Below are positions 45,809 to 55,400 of a DNA stretch of 64,000 bases, one piece after another. The position numbers and the translations under genes were made by a program. Source of the DNA: an uncultured Agrobacterium sp. (lineage in GTDB: Bacteria > Pseudomonadota > Alphaproteobacteria > Rhizobiales > Rhizobiaceae); contig CAJYTK010000013.1 of assembly GCA_913777615.1 (NCBI GenBank), positions 372,001 to 436,000 on the forward strand, given 5' to 3'. The first letter of the stretch is position 1; each line of letters starts with the position of its first letter. The notes under the pieces were generated by a model that had not been told where the DNA came from, searched no databases, and was given only the letters and a program-made list of their open reading frames with translations.

Positions 45809-47665
45809 ATGGCGGGCAATAGAGGCGGACCGAACGATCCTGACGAAAGGGGATCCAGTTACGATCCCAAATCCGCCGATGCCTATATTCTGCGTGATCC
45901 TCAAGCCTTCGCCATGAATATCGCCAGAGCTGTGGAAAATCTCGGAAAGGCAGCGTCCGAATGGCTCGCGCCGCGAGAACGCGGCGAAATTCCACAAACC
46001 GATGCCAGCCCTATGAGCGATGTATTTCAGACATTGTCCGACGTGGCTGAATACTGGATGGCAGAGCCGAAGCGCTCCGTGGAGGCACAGACTCATCTTC
46101 TTTCGAGCTATTTCGAAATCTGGCAAGCGTCTTTGATCCGACTTTCAGAGGATAAGGGCAACTCCGGGACGGAGAGAACCGCTTCCGAAAAACCACGCAG
46201 CCACAAGCGCTTCAGCGATGAGGACTGGAACGTAAATCCGTTCTTCGATTTCCTGCAGAAGGTCTATTTCGCAACTGCCGACTGGGCAGAGAAAATGGTG
46301 GCCGAGGCCGAAGGTCTCGACGAGCGTACCCGCGAAAAGGCGCGCTTCTACATGCGTCAGATGACGGAGGCGATTTCACCGGCTAACTTCGCCTTCACCA
46401 ATCCACAGGTCTTTCGCGAGACGGTCGCCACCAGCGGGGCAAACCTCGTCAAGGGTATGGCGCAACTGGCCGAGGACATGGCCGCGGGTAAAGGTCACCT
46501 GAAGCTTCGCCAAACGGATTACAGCAAGTTTGTCATCGGTCAGAACATCGCCGTCTCATCGGGCAAGGTCATTGCGCGTAGCGAACTTTGCGAAATCATC
46601 CACTACGCGCCTTCGACCGAGACGGTGTTCAAACGCCCTCTCCTGATCATTCCCCCATGGATCAACAAATTCTATATTCTCGACCTCAATGCGAGGAAAT
46701 CCTTTGTTAAGTGGTCAGTCGATCAGGGTCACAGCGTCTTTATGATCTCCTGGGTCAATCCAGATGCGAGACACGCTGAAAAAGGTTGGGAAGACTACAT
46801 CCGTGAAGGTATAGATTTCGCGCTTGCGGCGATCGAACAGGCAACGGGCGAGCGCGAGGTCAACGCGGCAGGATACTGCATCGGTGGCACGCTTCTTTCG
46901 GCCACGCTCGCACTTCACGCCCAGGAAAATAACGATCGTATCCGTACGGCGACATTGCTGGCAGCACAGACGGATTTCACCCATGCGGGCGAGCTGAAAA
47001 TCTTCGTAGACGAGCCTCAGCTTGCAGCACTCGACGCTCATATGAAAGCCGTTGGCTATCTGGACGGCGCAATCATGGCAGGCGTGTTCAACCTGCTGCG
47101 CGCCTCCGATCTGATCTGGCCCTACATGGTCGACAACTATCTGCGGGGCACGCAACCGCCACCGTTCGACCTGCTCTACTGGAACTCCGATTCCACCCGT
47201 GTGACAGCGGCCAATCACTCGTTCTATTTGCGTAACTGCTATTTGGAGAACAATCTGGCGGAAGGCCGGATGCACGTCCGTGGCAAAGTGCTGAACCTCA
47301 AGGATGTGACAGTGCCCGTCTACCATCTAGCCACGCGCGACGACCATATCGCTCCGGCAAAATCAGTGTTCGAAGGCGCAAAGCTTTTCGGTGGGCCTGT
47401 TGAGTTCGTACTCGGCGGCTCAGGTCACATAGCAGGTGTTGTCAATCCGCCGGATGCCGGAAAGTATCAATACTGGACAGGGCCATCACCAACAGGTGAC
47501 ATTGAGGAATGGCAGCAAGGGAACCAGGTCCATACGGGGTCCTGGTGGCCGCATTGGCAGCGCTGGATCGAGGCACAGAGCGCGCAAAAGGTTGCGGCTC
47601 GCGTTCCGGGCGATGGGCAACTGACCCCGCTTGGTGACGCGCCTGGAACCTATGTTCTTGAATGA
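45809..47665 (+). CDS. phaC: Class I poly(R)-hydroxyalkanoate synthase
   Basis: A 618-residue polymerase. The lipase-like box GYCIGG carries the catalytic Cys357, with downstream Asp and His (TRDDHIAP, GGSGHIAG) completing the triad. It polymerises 3-hydroxybutyryl-CoA into storage granules. The start at 45809 follows AAGGAGAACGT. The N-terminal ~120 residues are variable, as usual for class I enzymes. phaA and phaB are not in this window. Confidence 0.95.
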   Translation: MAGNRGGPNDPDERGSSYDPKSADAYILRDPQAFAMNIARAVENLGKAASEWLAPRERGEIPQTDASPMSDVFQTLSDVAEYWMAEPKRSVEAQTHLLSSYFEIWQASLIRLSEDKGNSGTERTASEKPRSHKRFSDEDWNVNPFFDFLQKVYFATADWAEKMVAEAEGLDERTREKARFYMRQMTEAISPANFAFTNPQVFRETVATSGANLVKGMAQLAEDMAAGKGHLKLRQTDYSKFVIGQNIAVSSGKVIARSELCEIIHYAPSTETVFKRPLLIIPPWINKFYILDLNARKSFVKWSVDQGHSVFMISWVNPDARHAEKGWEDYIREGIDFALAAIEQATGEREVNAAGYCIGGTLLSATLALHAQENNDRIRTATLLAAQTDFTHAGELKIFVDEPQLAALDAHMKAVGYLDGAIMAGVFNLLRASDLIWPYMVDNYLRGTQPPPFDLLYWNSDSTRVTAANHSFYLRNCYLENNLAEGRMHVRGKVLNLKDVTVPVYHLATRDDHIAPAKSVFEGAKLFGGPVEFVLGGSGHIAGVVNPPDAGKYQYWTGPSPTGDIEEWQQGNQVHTGSWWPHWQRWIEAQSAQKVAARVPGDGQLTPLGDAPGTYVLE

Positions 47666-47692
47666 TGTACACGTTAGAACGACACTCCCGCC

Positions 47693-48412
47693 ATGCGCTT
47701 TGATTCTCCGCTTGTGCCCGCCACGCTCATATCCCGTTATAAGCGTTTTCTCTTCGATGCCGTTCTGGCCGACGGCACAACAATTACCGGGTCATGTCCC
47801 AATACAGGATCCATGCGCGGCTTGACCACGCCGGGCTCACGCATCTGGCTCTCCGAGCATGACAGCCCGACCCGGAAGTATCGCCATATGCTGGAAATGG
47901 TGGAAGCGGACGGCATGATCGTCGGCATCAACACGGGAATGCCAAACAAGCTGGCGGAGGAGGCGCTTCTTGCCAATCGAATCCCTTCGCTTCGCGGCTA
48001 TGACACGCTGAAGCGAGAGCAGCGATATGGTATCAATTCCCGGATCGATTTTCTCCTGTCAGCAGCAGGACGACCGGACGCCTATGTCGAGGTAAAAAAC
48101 GTGCATTTCATGCGCGAACCGGGACTGGCAGAGTTCCCGGATACCGCCACCAAGCGCGGAGCAAAACATCTGGATGAACTGGCTGACGCTGCGCAAGCCG
48201 GCCACCGCGCCGTGATGCTCTACCTGATCCAGCGCTCAGACTGTCACCGGATGCGCATCTGCTCAGACCTCGATCCCATTTATGCGGCAGCGTTCCAGCG
48301 CGCAAAGGGGCGCGGTGTCGAGGCTTACGCCATCAATTGTGATATCTCACCGCTGGAAATCGTTGCAAGCCGCATGGTTGCAATAGACGACTGGCCCACT
48401 GCTGCTTTATGA
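47693..48412 (+). CDS. sfsA: Sugar fermentation stimulation protein SfsA
   Basis: A 239-residue protein of the SfsA family with motifs [27 protein letters not shown] and [16 protein letters not shown]. The last two resemble a PD-(D/E)xK nuclease-type fold. The cellular role is uncertain; it was named for stimulation of maltose genes in E. coli. It overlaps map by four bases (ATGA). Confidence 0.94.
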   Translation: MRFDSPLVPATLISRYKRFLFDAVLADGTTITGSCPNTGSMRGLTTPGSRIWLSEHDSPTRKYRHMLEMVEADGMIVGINTGMPNKLAEEALLANRIPSLRGYDTLKREQRYGINSRIDFLLSAAGRPDAYVEVKNVHFMREPGLAEFPDTATKRGAKHLDELADAAQAGHRAVMLYLIQRSDCHRMRICSDLDPIYAAAFQRAKGRGVEAYAINCDISPLEIVASRMVAIDDWPTAAL

Positions 48413-49275
48413 ACGCAGGTGAACGTAAGACAGAAAGCGATAGAATGGTCACCTATATCGACGCGGCATCGGCTCCTTTGAAGAATACAGGCGTTATCCG
48501 CCTTTATAACTCGGAAGATTTCGAGGGCATGCGCAAGGCAAGTCAGTTGACTGCGCGATGCCTCGATGCACTTGCAGACATTGTAAAGCCGGGCGTGACG
48601 ACCAATGCCATCGACCGCGTCGTCTTCGAGTTTGGCGCAGATCACGGCGCTCTTCCTGCAACGCTCAATTATCGCGGCTATACCAAATCCGTCTGCACAT
48701 CCATCAACCATGTCGTATGTCATGGCATTCCAGACGATAAGCCGCTGCGCGAAGGCGATATCGTAAATATCGATGTGACCTACGTCCTTGATGGCTGGTA
48801 TGGTGATTCGAGCCGCATGTATCCCGTCGGCCAGATAAAACGATCAGCAGAGCGTCTGCTTGAAGTGACCTATGAGTGCCTCCTGCGCGGCATCGCTGCG
48901 GTAAAGCCGGGTGTGCGAACCGGCGCTATCGGCGCAGCCATCCAGGCCTATGCAGAAGGAGAGCGCTGCTCTGTCGTGACGGATTTTTGCGGCCATGGTG
49001 TTGGTCGCCTCTTCCATGACACGCCGAACATTCTGCATTACGGCAAGGAGAGCGACGGCCCGGAAATCCGCGAAGGCATGATCTTCACCATCGAGCCGAT
49101 GATCAATCTCGGCAAGCCGCATGTTAAAGTTCTATCTGACGGCTGGACGGCGGTTACACGAGACCGATCCCTGTCGGCACAATACGAGCATGCGGTCGGT
49201 GTGACCGCTACGGGATGCGAGGTCTTCACCCTGTCTCCGGGCGGTTTCGACAGGCCTGGCTTACCTCCGCTCTAA
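48409..49275 (+). CDS. map: Type I methionine aminopeptidase
   Basis: A 288-residue enzyme that removes N-terminal Met. The five metal ligands fit the motifs [31 protein letters not shown] and YEHAVGVT. The ATG at 48409 overlaps the sfsA stop, giving coupling; the ATG at 48445 ([12 protein letters not shown]) gives the length commonest in rhizobia and may be the real start. radC follows 17 bases later. Confidence 0.95.
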   Translation: MNAGERKTESDRMVTYIDAASAPLKNTGVIRLYNSEDFEGMRKASQLTARCLDALADIVKPGVTTNAIDRVVFEFGADHGALPATLNYRGYTKSVCTSINHVVCHGIPDDKPLREGDIVNIDVTYVLDGWYGDSSRMYPVGQIKRSAERLLEVTYECLLRGIAAVKPGVRTGAIGAAIQAYAEGERCSVVTDFCGHGVGRLFHDTPNILHYGKESDGPEIREGMIFTIEPMINLGKPHVKVLSDGWTAVTRDRSLSAQYEHAVGVTATGCEVFTLSPGGFDRPGLPPL

Positions 49276-49292
49276 CAGCAAGCGACCGTCAG

Positions 49293-50117
49293 ATGGCAAA
49301 AGCCCCCTCTCCTCCGCCGCAAAAGACATCGTCACGTCAGGAAGAGAACGACGGCAAAGACCTGTTCGATCCCGCCAACGAACGCGGTCTATTTTCAGAC
49401 CAAAGCCCGGCTCCCACGCAGCCAAAGACGTCTCCCCAGCGGGAGCCGGCGCATTATCATGGCCACAGGGAGCGGCTGCGCGGCAAGTATCGAGACCACG
49501 GTGATGCGGCGCTGGCAGATTATGAACTTCTCGAATTGTTGCTGTTCCGGCTCATTCCCCGCCGAGATACGAAACCGATCGCAAAAGCGTTGATTGCGCG
49601 TTTCGGCACACTAGCTGGCGTACTGGGAGCACCGCTGCCGCTGTTGCAGGAAGTGAAAGGCATCGGAGATACGGTGGCTCTCGACCTGAAGCTGATTGCT
49701 TCCGTTTCGCAGCGCATGCTGAAAAGCGAAATCCGCAACAAGCAGGTGCTTAGCTCATGGTCCTCTGTCATCGATTACTGTCATGCAGTGATGGCGCATG
49801 AAACGCGTGAGCAATTCCGCATCCTGTTTCTTGACAAGCGCAATGTGCTGATCGCCGACGAGATACAGGGGCAAGGTACAGTCGACCACACACCGGTCTA
49901 TCCGCGGGAGGTCGTGCGACGTGCCCTGGAGCTGTCATCGACTGCGATCATTCTCGTCCACAATCACCCAAGCGGCGACCCCACTCCATCGCGAGCAGAC
50001 ATAGATATGACAAAGACGATCATCGACACGGCGAAACCGCTTGGTATCGCGATCCATGATCATATAATCATCGGCAAGGATGGTCATGTCAGCTTAAAGG
50101 GTCTGCGTCTGATTTAG
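49293..50117 (+). CDS. radC: RadC/JAB-domain protein
   Basis: A 274-residue protein. The first 70 residues are polar and probably disordered, followed by a helix-hairpin-helix-like segment (about 70-140, [14 protein letters not shown]) and a JAB/MPN domain with the JAMM metal site [16 protein letters not shown]. RadC was once linked to DNA repair, but its function is unsettled. It ends the sfsA-map-radC block. A 280-base gene-free interval follows; no terminator with a T-run was found in it. Confidence 0.9.
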   Translation: MAKAPSPPPQKTSSRQEENDGKDLFDPANERGLFSDQSPAPTQPKTSPQREPAHYHGHRERLRGKYRDHGDAALADYELLELLLFRLIPRRDTKPIAKALIARFGTLAGVLGAPLPLLQEVKGIGDTVALDLKLIASVSQRMLKSEIRNKQVLSSWSSVIDYCHAVMAHETREQFRILFLDKRNVLIADEIQGQGTVDHTPVYPREVVRRALELSSTAIILVHNHPSGDPTPSRADIDMTKTIIDTAKPLGIAIHDHIIIGKDGHVSLKGLRLI

Positions 50118-50397
50118 GAATTTCCAGCAGAACCGTCAGCGCTTCGCCGCCGGACAACGCGCCAAAACAAGATATCGAGCATTGGAGGCGATCCCGTGAT
50201 CGCTTGAAAATGCTCCCGATTGACGCGGCAAATTTTGTCCCGCATTGCGAACAACGATTGTTCCCGCATCCAGTAACGCACCGGTGTTAAACTTCCGGCC
50301 CAATACGATACACAACCTCAAGATTTACATTAATATAAAATCAACCTGCAAACATTAGCATCTAAGAATTAACGCATGAAGCGTATCGGAGGATGCC

Positions 50398-50820
50398 ATG
50401 GCCATTTTGGCAAGAATGCTTCGTCATCGTGGCGGCTCGTCAGCTGTCGAGTTCGCAATCATAGCTCCCATTTTTCTTTTGGTCCTTTTGACCATGATCG
50501 CCTACGGCATCTACCTGATGACGGCGCACTCCGTTCAACAGGTGGCTGCCGATGCGGCGAGAACCGCCGTCGCAGGTCTTAATAACAATGAAAGACAGGC
50601 ACTGGCGAAGGACTTCGTCACCAGAACATCTCTTGGCTATGTTTTCATGGACAAGCGCTACTTCAATGTGACCGTAGGCCAGGATTTGAACAACAGCAAT
50701 CAGTTCACCGTCACGGTAGAATATGATGCGACCGAGTTACCAATCTGGAACCTTTATTCTTACGCCCTTCCCGAGAAAACCATCAAGCGCTTCTCGACAA
50801 TCAGGATCGGAGGGGTTTGA
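50398..50820 (+). CDS. TadE-like pilus assembly protein
   Basis: A 140-residue protein with the TadE N-terminus: GGSSAVEFAIIAPIFLLVLL, a pseudopilin-like membrane helix with the conserved Glu, followed by an extracytoplasmic part. TadE is a minor pilin of the tight-adherence (Flp) pilus. The ATG follows GGAGGATGCC. The partner gene starts one base after its stop. No tad/cpa secretion genes are within the window. Confidence 0.85.
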   Translation: MAILARMLRHRGGSSAVEFAIIAPIFLLVLLTMIAYGIYLMTAHSVQQVAADAARTAVAGLNNNERQALAKDFVTRTSLGYVFMDKRYFNVTVGQDLNNSNQFTVTVEYDATELPIWNLYSYALPEKTIKRFSTIRIGGV

Positions 50821-50821
50821 T

Positions 50822-52552
50822 ATGCACGACAAGCGGCCTTCAAATTTTCAGATCTGGAAGAACAAGTCCGGCAATATAGCAATCACGGCAGGGCTGACGG
50901 CGCCCCTCTTTGTCGGCATCCTGGCGCTCGGGGTCGATTACGGAGCGCTTACCCTTCAGAAAAGAGAGTTGCAGCAAACGGCAGACCTCGCTGCCATCTC
51001 GGCGGCCGCCGCGGTCAACCCAGATCAAGCGGTTTTGCAGTACTTCAAACTCAACGGCAAAAAGATCGGTATCAAAACGGAAAACGGCCTGCTGACCGAT
51101 ACCGGCTTTGTTTCAGCTGATATCGAGGGAGAATTGGCCGGTGTCGATGGTTATGCGACCGTCACCAAAGGCCGCTATGTGCCAGATTCCACTGTCGACG
51201 TGGGGCAACGCTTCGTCGCGGACGCCAGCCCTACGAACGCAGTGAAAGTCGAAATCGTCGAAAAGGGCCAAATCTATTTCGCATCCAGCTTCACCACTGC
51301 GCCGAAGATTTCGGCAGTGGGCACGGCGGCGGCGTCGCGTGTCGCAGCTTTTTCCGTCGGCTCCCGGCTGCTCTCGCTCAATGAGGGCCTGTTGAACGCA
51401 GTTCTGAGTGGACTTCTGGGTTCTTCAGTCAACCTTAAACTCATGGATTATCAGGCCCTTGTCAGTGCCGACATCAATCTCTTGAAGACGATTGACATCC
51501 TGGCGATTGACCTTGGATTACAGGCGGGCACGTATCGTGATCTGCTTACCAAAGATATCACTCTCAGTCAGTTCCTTAACGCGCTTGGGCGAACGGGAGG
51601 GTTGCAGCCCTCGCTCGTGGCGACCATCAAGAGTTTGGAGCGCGCTGCCAACAAAACCAGTATCAGCCTCCCGCTGGAAAAGATCGTCAATCTGGGTCCG
51701 TTTCTAGGCAATATGGTCGGAAGCAGCGAAAATCTTAAGGTCACCGCAAAGCTGTTCGATCTGGTCTCAGCCGCGGCGATCGCCGCCAATGGCAATCAGC
51801 AGATTGCCATCAATGCGGGCGCGTCGGTACCCGGACTGGCCGCTACGAAATTGACCATCGCCATCGGTGAACCTCCCGTCAGCGCGCCGCCTCTGGCTGT
51901 CGGGTCAACGGGAACCGTCGTTCGCACGGCGCAGACGCGTCTGGCCATAGAGACCTCTGTCACCGGGTTGAAAGCATTGCTCGGCCTGCAGATCAACCTC
52001 CCTCTCTATGTGGAGGTGGCCAATGCCGAAGCAAAGCTTGCGGATATCAGATGCATGACCCCGGGCGACGGTGCCGTCGATATCGACGTCGTTCCGGGGC
52101 TGGCGGAAATCGCACTCGGAAATGTCGACACCAGCGCCTTCAATAATTTCGGACGAACTCCACGCGTGACCAAGGCTTCGATCCTCGATTCCGCAGTCGT
52201 CAGGATCAACGGCATGGCACAGATTAATAGTGGCAATCTGACGAAGAGTAGATTGACCTTCTATCAAGCCGACATCCAGCAGGCCAGGATTAAGCAGGTT
52301 TCCACCAAAGACGTGACCACCTCTCTTGTTGCTTCGCTTCTGAAGAAACTCGATGTCGATATCAACGTGCTTTTCCTTACGATCGGCTCGCCCGCGATCA
52401 TTCAATCAGCGCTGGCCGATACGTTGAGCGCCGCCACCAAACCGATCGACGAGTTGTTATATAACACATTGCTCGTGATGGGCGTGAAGATCGGTGAAGC
52501 GGATGTGCGGGTGACCGATCTTCGCTGCATGCAGCCCGTGCTGGTACAATGA
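50822..52552 (+). CDS. TadG-like pilus assembly protein
   Basis: A 576-residue protein. The N-terminal GNIAITAGLTAPLFVGILAL and following DYG...LQKRELQQTADLAAISAA match the Tad/TadG N-terminal domain; the rest is a large extracytoplasmic region without a recognisable von Willebrand domain. It probably works with the TadE-like protein. The start at 50822 leaves one base between the genes. A 19-base perfect-stem terminator follows. Confidence 0.82.
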   Translation: MHDKRPSNFQIWKNKSGNIAITAGLTAPLFVGILALGVDYGALTLQKRELQQTADLAAISAAAAVNPDQAVLQYFKLNGKKIGIKTENGLLTDTGFVSADIEGELAGVDGYATVTKGRYVPDSTVDVGQRFVADASPTNAVKVEIVEKGQIYFASSFTTAPKISAVGTAAASRVAAFSVGSRLLSLNEGLLNAVLSGLLGSSVNLKLMDYQALVSADINLLKTIDILAIDLGLQAGTYRDLLTKDITLSQFLNALGRTGGLQPSLVATIKSLERAANKTSISLPLEKIVNLGPFLGNMVGSSENLKVTAKLFDLVSAAAIAANGNQQIAINAGASVPGLAATKLTIAIGEPPVSAPPLAVGSTGTVVRTAQTRLAIETSVTGLKALLGLQINLPLYVEVANAEAKLADIRCMTPGDGAVDIDVVPGLAEIALGNVDTSAFNNFGRTPRVTKASILDSAVVRINGMAQINSGNLTKSRLTFYQADIQQARIKQVSTKDVTTSLVASLLKKLDVDINVLFLTIGSPAIIQSALADTLSAATKPIDELLYNTLLVMGVKIGEADVRVTDLRCMQPVLVQ

Positions 52553-52560
52553 CGGTGTAA

Positions 52561-52602
52561 AGACAAGAAAGCCGCCGGATCGCTCCGGCGGCTTTCTTGT
52601 CT
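52561..52602. terminator. Bidirectional terminator between tadG and the DAHP synthase gene
   Basis: A perfect 19-base stem (AGACAAGAAAGCCGCCGGA and its complement) around a TCGC tetraloop. Each strand reads GCGGCTTTCTTGTCT after the stem centre, so it can end both convergent transcripts. Eight bases separate it from the tadG stop. Confidence 0.85.
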
Positions 52603-52615
52603 AATGGCTGAACCC

Positions 52616-53992
52616 TCACGCGTTGGCAACAGCCAGACGCTTTTCATCGCGACCGCTCTTCATGCGCTCGGATAGAAGGAATGCCAGTTCCAACGCCTGG
52701 TCGGCATTCAGACGCGGGTCGCAATGCGTGTGATAGCGGTCGGACAGTGAGTCTGCCGTTACGGCACGCGCACCGCCGGTGCATTCGGTAACGTCCTTAC
52801 CGGTCATCTCGATATGGATGCCGCCTGGATGCGTGCCCTCTGCACGGTGGATCTGGAAGAAGCTTTCCACTTCCGACAGAATGCGCTCGAATGGACGCGT
52901 CTTGTAGTGGTTGAGCGTGATTGTGTTGCCATGCATCGGATCGCAGGACCAGATGACCTTACGGCCTTCCTTCTCGACAGCCCGGATTAGCTTTGGCAGG
53001 TGGTCGGCAACCTTGTCGTGACCGAAACGGCAAATCAACGTCAGGCGACCTGCTTCGTTGGCGGGGTTCAGCGCGTCGATCAGCTGGATCAAATTGTCCG
53101 GCTGGAGCGACGGGCCGCACTTCAAACCGATCGGGTTCTTGATGCCGCGGAAATATTCCACATGCGCGTGGTCAAGCTGGCGTGTGCGGTCGCCGATCCA
53201 CAGCATGTGGCCGGAGGTTGCATACCAATCGCCGGAGGTGGAATCGACGCGAGTCAGGGCCTCTTCATAACCCAGAAGCAACGCTTCGTGGCTGGTGAAG
53301 AAATCCGTTTCGCGAAGGCTTGGGTTGTTCTCGGCGCTAATGCCGATCGCCTTCATGAAGTCCATGGTTTCGGAGATACGACCGGCAAGCTTGCGATAAC
53401 GATCCGCCTGCGGGGAATCCTTGACGAAGCCGAGCATCCACTGATGCACGTTTTCCAGGTTGGCGTAACCACCCATGGCGAAGGCGCGAAGCAGGTTCAG
53501 CGTTGCAGCCGACTGACGATAAGCATCCAGCTGGCGCTCCGGGTTGGGAATGCGCGAGGCTTCGTTGAACTCGATACCGTTGATGATGTCACCACGGTAG
53601 GACGGCAGCTCGACGCCATTCTGCGCCTCGATATTGGACGAACGCGGCTTGGCGAACTGACCGGCGATACGGCCAACCTTGACCACGGGCAGTTGCGCGC
53701 CATAGGTCAGAACCACGGCCATCTGGAGGAAGGCGCGGAAGAAGTCGCGAATATTGTCGGCGCCATGCTCCAGGAAGCTTTCGGCGCAGTCGCCTCCCTG
53801 CAGAAGAAAGGCCTCGCCTTCGGCGACGCTGGCGAGTTGCTTCTTCAGACGGCGCGCCTCACCGGCAAAAACCAGCGGAGGATAGCTCGCAAGCTGGGCT
53901 TCCGTCGCTGCAAGCGCAGCAGCGTCAGGATATTGCGGAACCTGCTGGATGGGCTTTTGTCTCCAGCTACCGGGCGTCCAATTCTGTGCCAT
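52616..53992 (-). CDS. aroG: Class II DAHP synthase (first enzyme of the shikimate pathway)
   Basis: A 458-residue class II 3-deoxy-7-phosphoheptulonate synthase. Metal-binding residues lie in [26 protein letters not shown] and CDPRLNADQ. It joins phosphoenolpyruvate and erythrose-4-phosphate. I set the start at 53992 ([10 protein letters not shown]), which follows AGGTGAG. Feedback behaviour cannot be judged from sequence. Rhizobial genomes label this gene aroG or aroF. Confidence 0.95.
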   Translation of the reverse strand: MAQNWTPGSWRQKPIQQVPQYPDAAALAATEAQLASYPPLVFAGEARRLKKQLASVAEGEAFLLQGGDCAESFLEHGADNIRDFFRAFLQMAVVLTYGAQLPVVKVGRIAGQFAKPRSSNIEAQNGVELPSYRGDIINGIEFNEASRIPNPERQLDAYRQSAATLNLLRAFAMGGYANLENVHQWMLGFVKDSPQADRYRKLAGRISETMDFMKAIGISAENNPSLRETDFFTSHEALLLGYEEALTRVDSTSGDWYATSGHMLWIGDRTRQLDHAHVEYFRGIKNPIGLKCGPSLQPDNLIQLIDALNPANEAGRLTLICRFGHDKVADHLPKLIRAVEKEGRKVIWSCDPMHGNTITLNHYKTRPFERILSEVESFFQIHRAEGTHPGGIHIEMTGKDVTECTGGARAVTADSLSDRYHTHCDPRLNADQALELAFLLSERMKSGRDEKRLAVANA

Positions 53993-54082
53993 TCTACTCA
54001 CCTGTCTCCCCGCCCGAAAAATTGCGCGGGCGTGCGCACCTTTAAAAATTGAGCGGCTTATAAACCTTTGCAGGGAGCTTGC

Positions 54083-54346
54083 CTAGTCAATTACCGACGC
54101 TTTTGGACCTGCGCAAACCCTCTGCGATTCTAGATAATCCTTGAATTGAAGCCTGTGTGCTTCACGTCGTTGTTTTCGCAGCCCATCGCGATTGTGCAAC
54201 CGCTGCGCTACGCGCCAAAGAAACAAGCCGAAATGGTCGAGACCGGTCGATGGCCATGTCTCCCATCGGTGACCATCGACACTCTTCCTCTCCTTGACTT
54301 GATTACGCGTCATCCTCTCCATTGCAAACATCGTTTCCGGCAACAT
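54083..54346 (-). CDS. Small basic hypothetical protein (87 aa)
   Basis: An 87-residue frame with a very strong ribosome-binding site (AGGAGAAAGATC before the ATG). It is basic and Arg-rich, with an amphipathic central part (HFGLFLWRVAQRLHNRDGLR). In size and charge it recalls DUF1127-type small proteins, but I do not see their signature. It is divergent from the LysR regulator 145 bases away, which may control it. Confidence 0.55.
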   Translation of the reverse strand: MLPETMFAMERMTRNQVKERKSVDGHRWETWPSTGLDHFGLFLWRVAQRLHNRDGLRKQRREAHRLQFKDYLESQRVCAGPKASVID

Positions 54347-54491
54347 GATCTTTCTCCTGTGTTCCCGACAGGAGGTAAGGCAGAGGCTGCGACGGGCGTA
54401 GATGCAGGAATGAAAGGCGCGTTTCACCGGCAAACGATGCAAAGCCAGATGGATCCGGATATAAATGCCCCTATCAGCCGGAGAGCCTTCC

Positions 54492-55400
54492 ATGACAGAT
54501 GTAAACTGGGACGATCTGAAACTCTTCCATATCGTTGCGTCCGAGGGTGGTCTTGCAGGCGCGGCAAGCCTGACCGGCATCAGCGCGCCGACGATCGGCC
54601 GAAAGATGCTCTTTCTCGAACGGACGATGGGACGCACGCTCTTTATCCGCAGCCAGCAGGGCTACAAGCTGGCGCCCGACGGGGTGATCCTGTTTGAACG
54701 CGTTCAACATATGAGGCGGACGGCAGCAGATATCAGCCAGTGGCACGGCGACGCCTTCTCACTGCCCATCGTTTCGATTTCCTCCAACATCTGGCTGATG
54801 GGTTTCATTGCCGAAAACACGAGCGCCATTCGCGGACCGGACGATGCCTTTCGACTTTGCTGCAAGCACTTCGGCCCCGAAGACGATCTGACCTACCGAC
54901 GCGGAATGATCGGGGTCTTTGACGCATCCCCACAGCATGGCAATTTCGCAGTGCGCAAATCCGTTACGGTCAATTACTGCGCCTACCGGTCTGAGGGACT
55001 GACAACGGCCGCATCCGCCCCCTGGATTTCAATCGGCACGGAAGTCGCGGCGTCGGATGCGGAGAAGTGGGTCTTTCGCAATCGGGAGCAGATGATCCAC
55101 ACATGGACAAATGCGCCAGCGCTCTTGCCGCGCCTGATCCAGAGCGGGGCCGGCAAGGGCGTGTTGCCCGCCTATATCGGCGACACTTTGCCAGGCGTGG
55201 TGCGAGACGGTGAGATCATTGAGGATCTCGCTCACAACCTGTGGATCACCGTCAACGACGATGATCGACACACAGCGGAAATGCGGGTTGCCATCGATCG
55301 GCTCGCTGCGCTGTTGAAGCGCAACGAGCGACTATTCGAAGGCATACAAGCCGAGCCTGTCGAACAGCAGAGCCCGGTTATACTCTTTCCCCGTTCTTGA
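54492..55400 (+). CDS. LysR family transcriptional regulator
   Basis: A 302-residue protein. The N-terminal winged helix (NWDDLKLFHIVASEGGLAGA, then ISAPTIGRKMLFLER) is typical of LysR; the effector domain follows from about residue 90 and is weakly conserved. The ATG at 54492 gives the usual start. Its 3' end overlaps the convergent gor gene by 23 bases. The likely target is the divergent 87-residue gene or itself. Confidence 0.85.
   Translation: MTDVNWDDLKLFHIVASEGGLAGAASLTGISAPTIGRKMLFLERTMGRTLFIRSQQGYKLAPDGVILFERVQHMRRTAADISQWHGDAFSLPIVSISSNIWLMGFIAENTSAIRGPDDAFRLCCKHFGPEDDLTYRRGMIGVFDASPQHGNFAVRKSVTVNYCAYRSEGLTTAASAPWISIGTEVAASDAEKWVFRNREQMIHTWTNAPALLPRLIQSGAGKGVLPAYIGDTLPGVVRDGEIIEDLAHNLWITVNDDDRHTAEMRVAIDRLAALLKRNERLFEGIQAEPVEQQSPVILFPRS

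Noticed and set aside
50249-50263. GAACAACGATTGTTC as a LexA/SOS box upstream of the tadE gene
   Set aside because: Alphaproteobacterial LexA sites are GTTC-N7-GTTC direct repeats; this is an inverted repeat, and pilus genes are not expected SOS targets.
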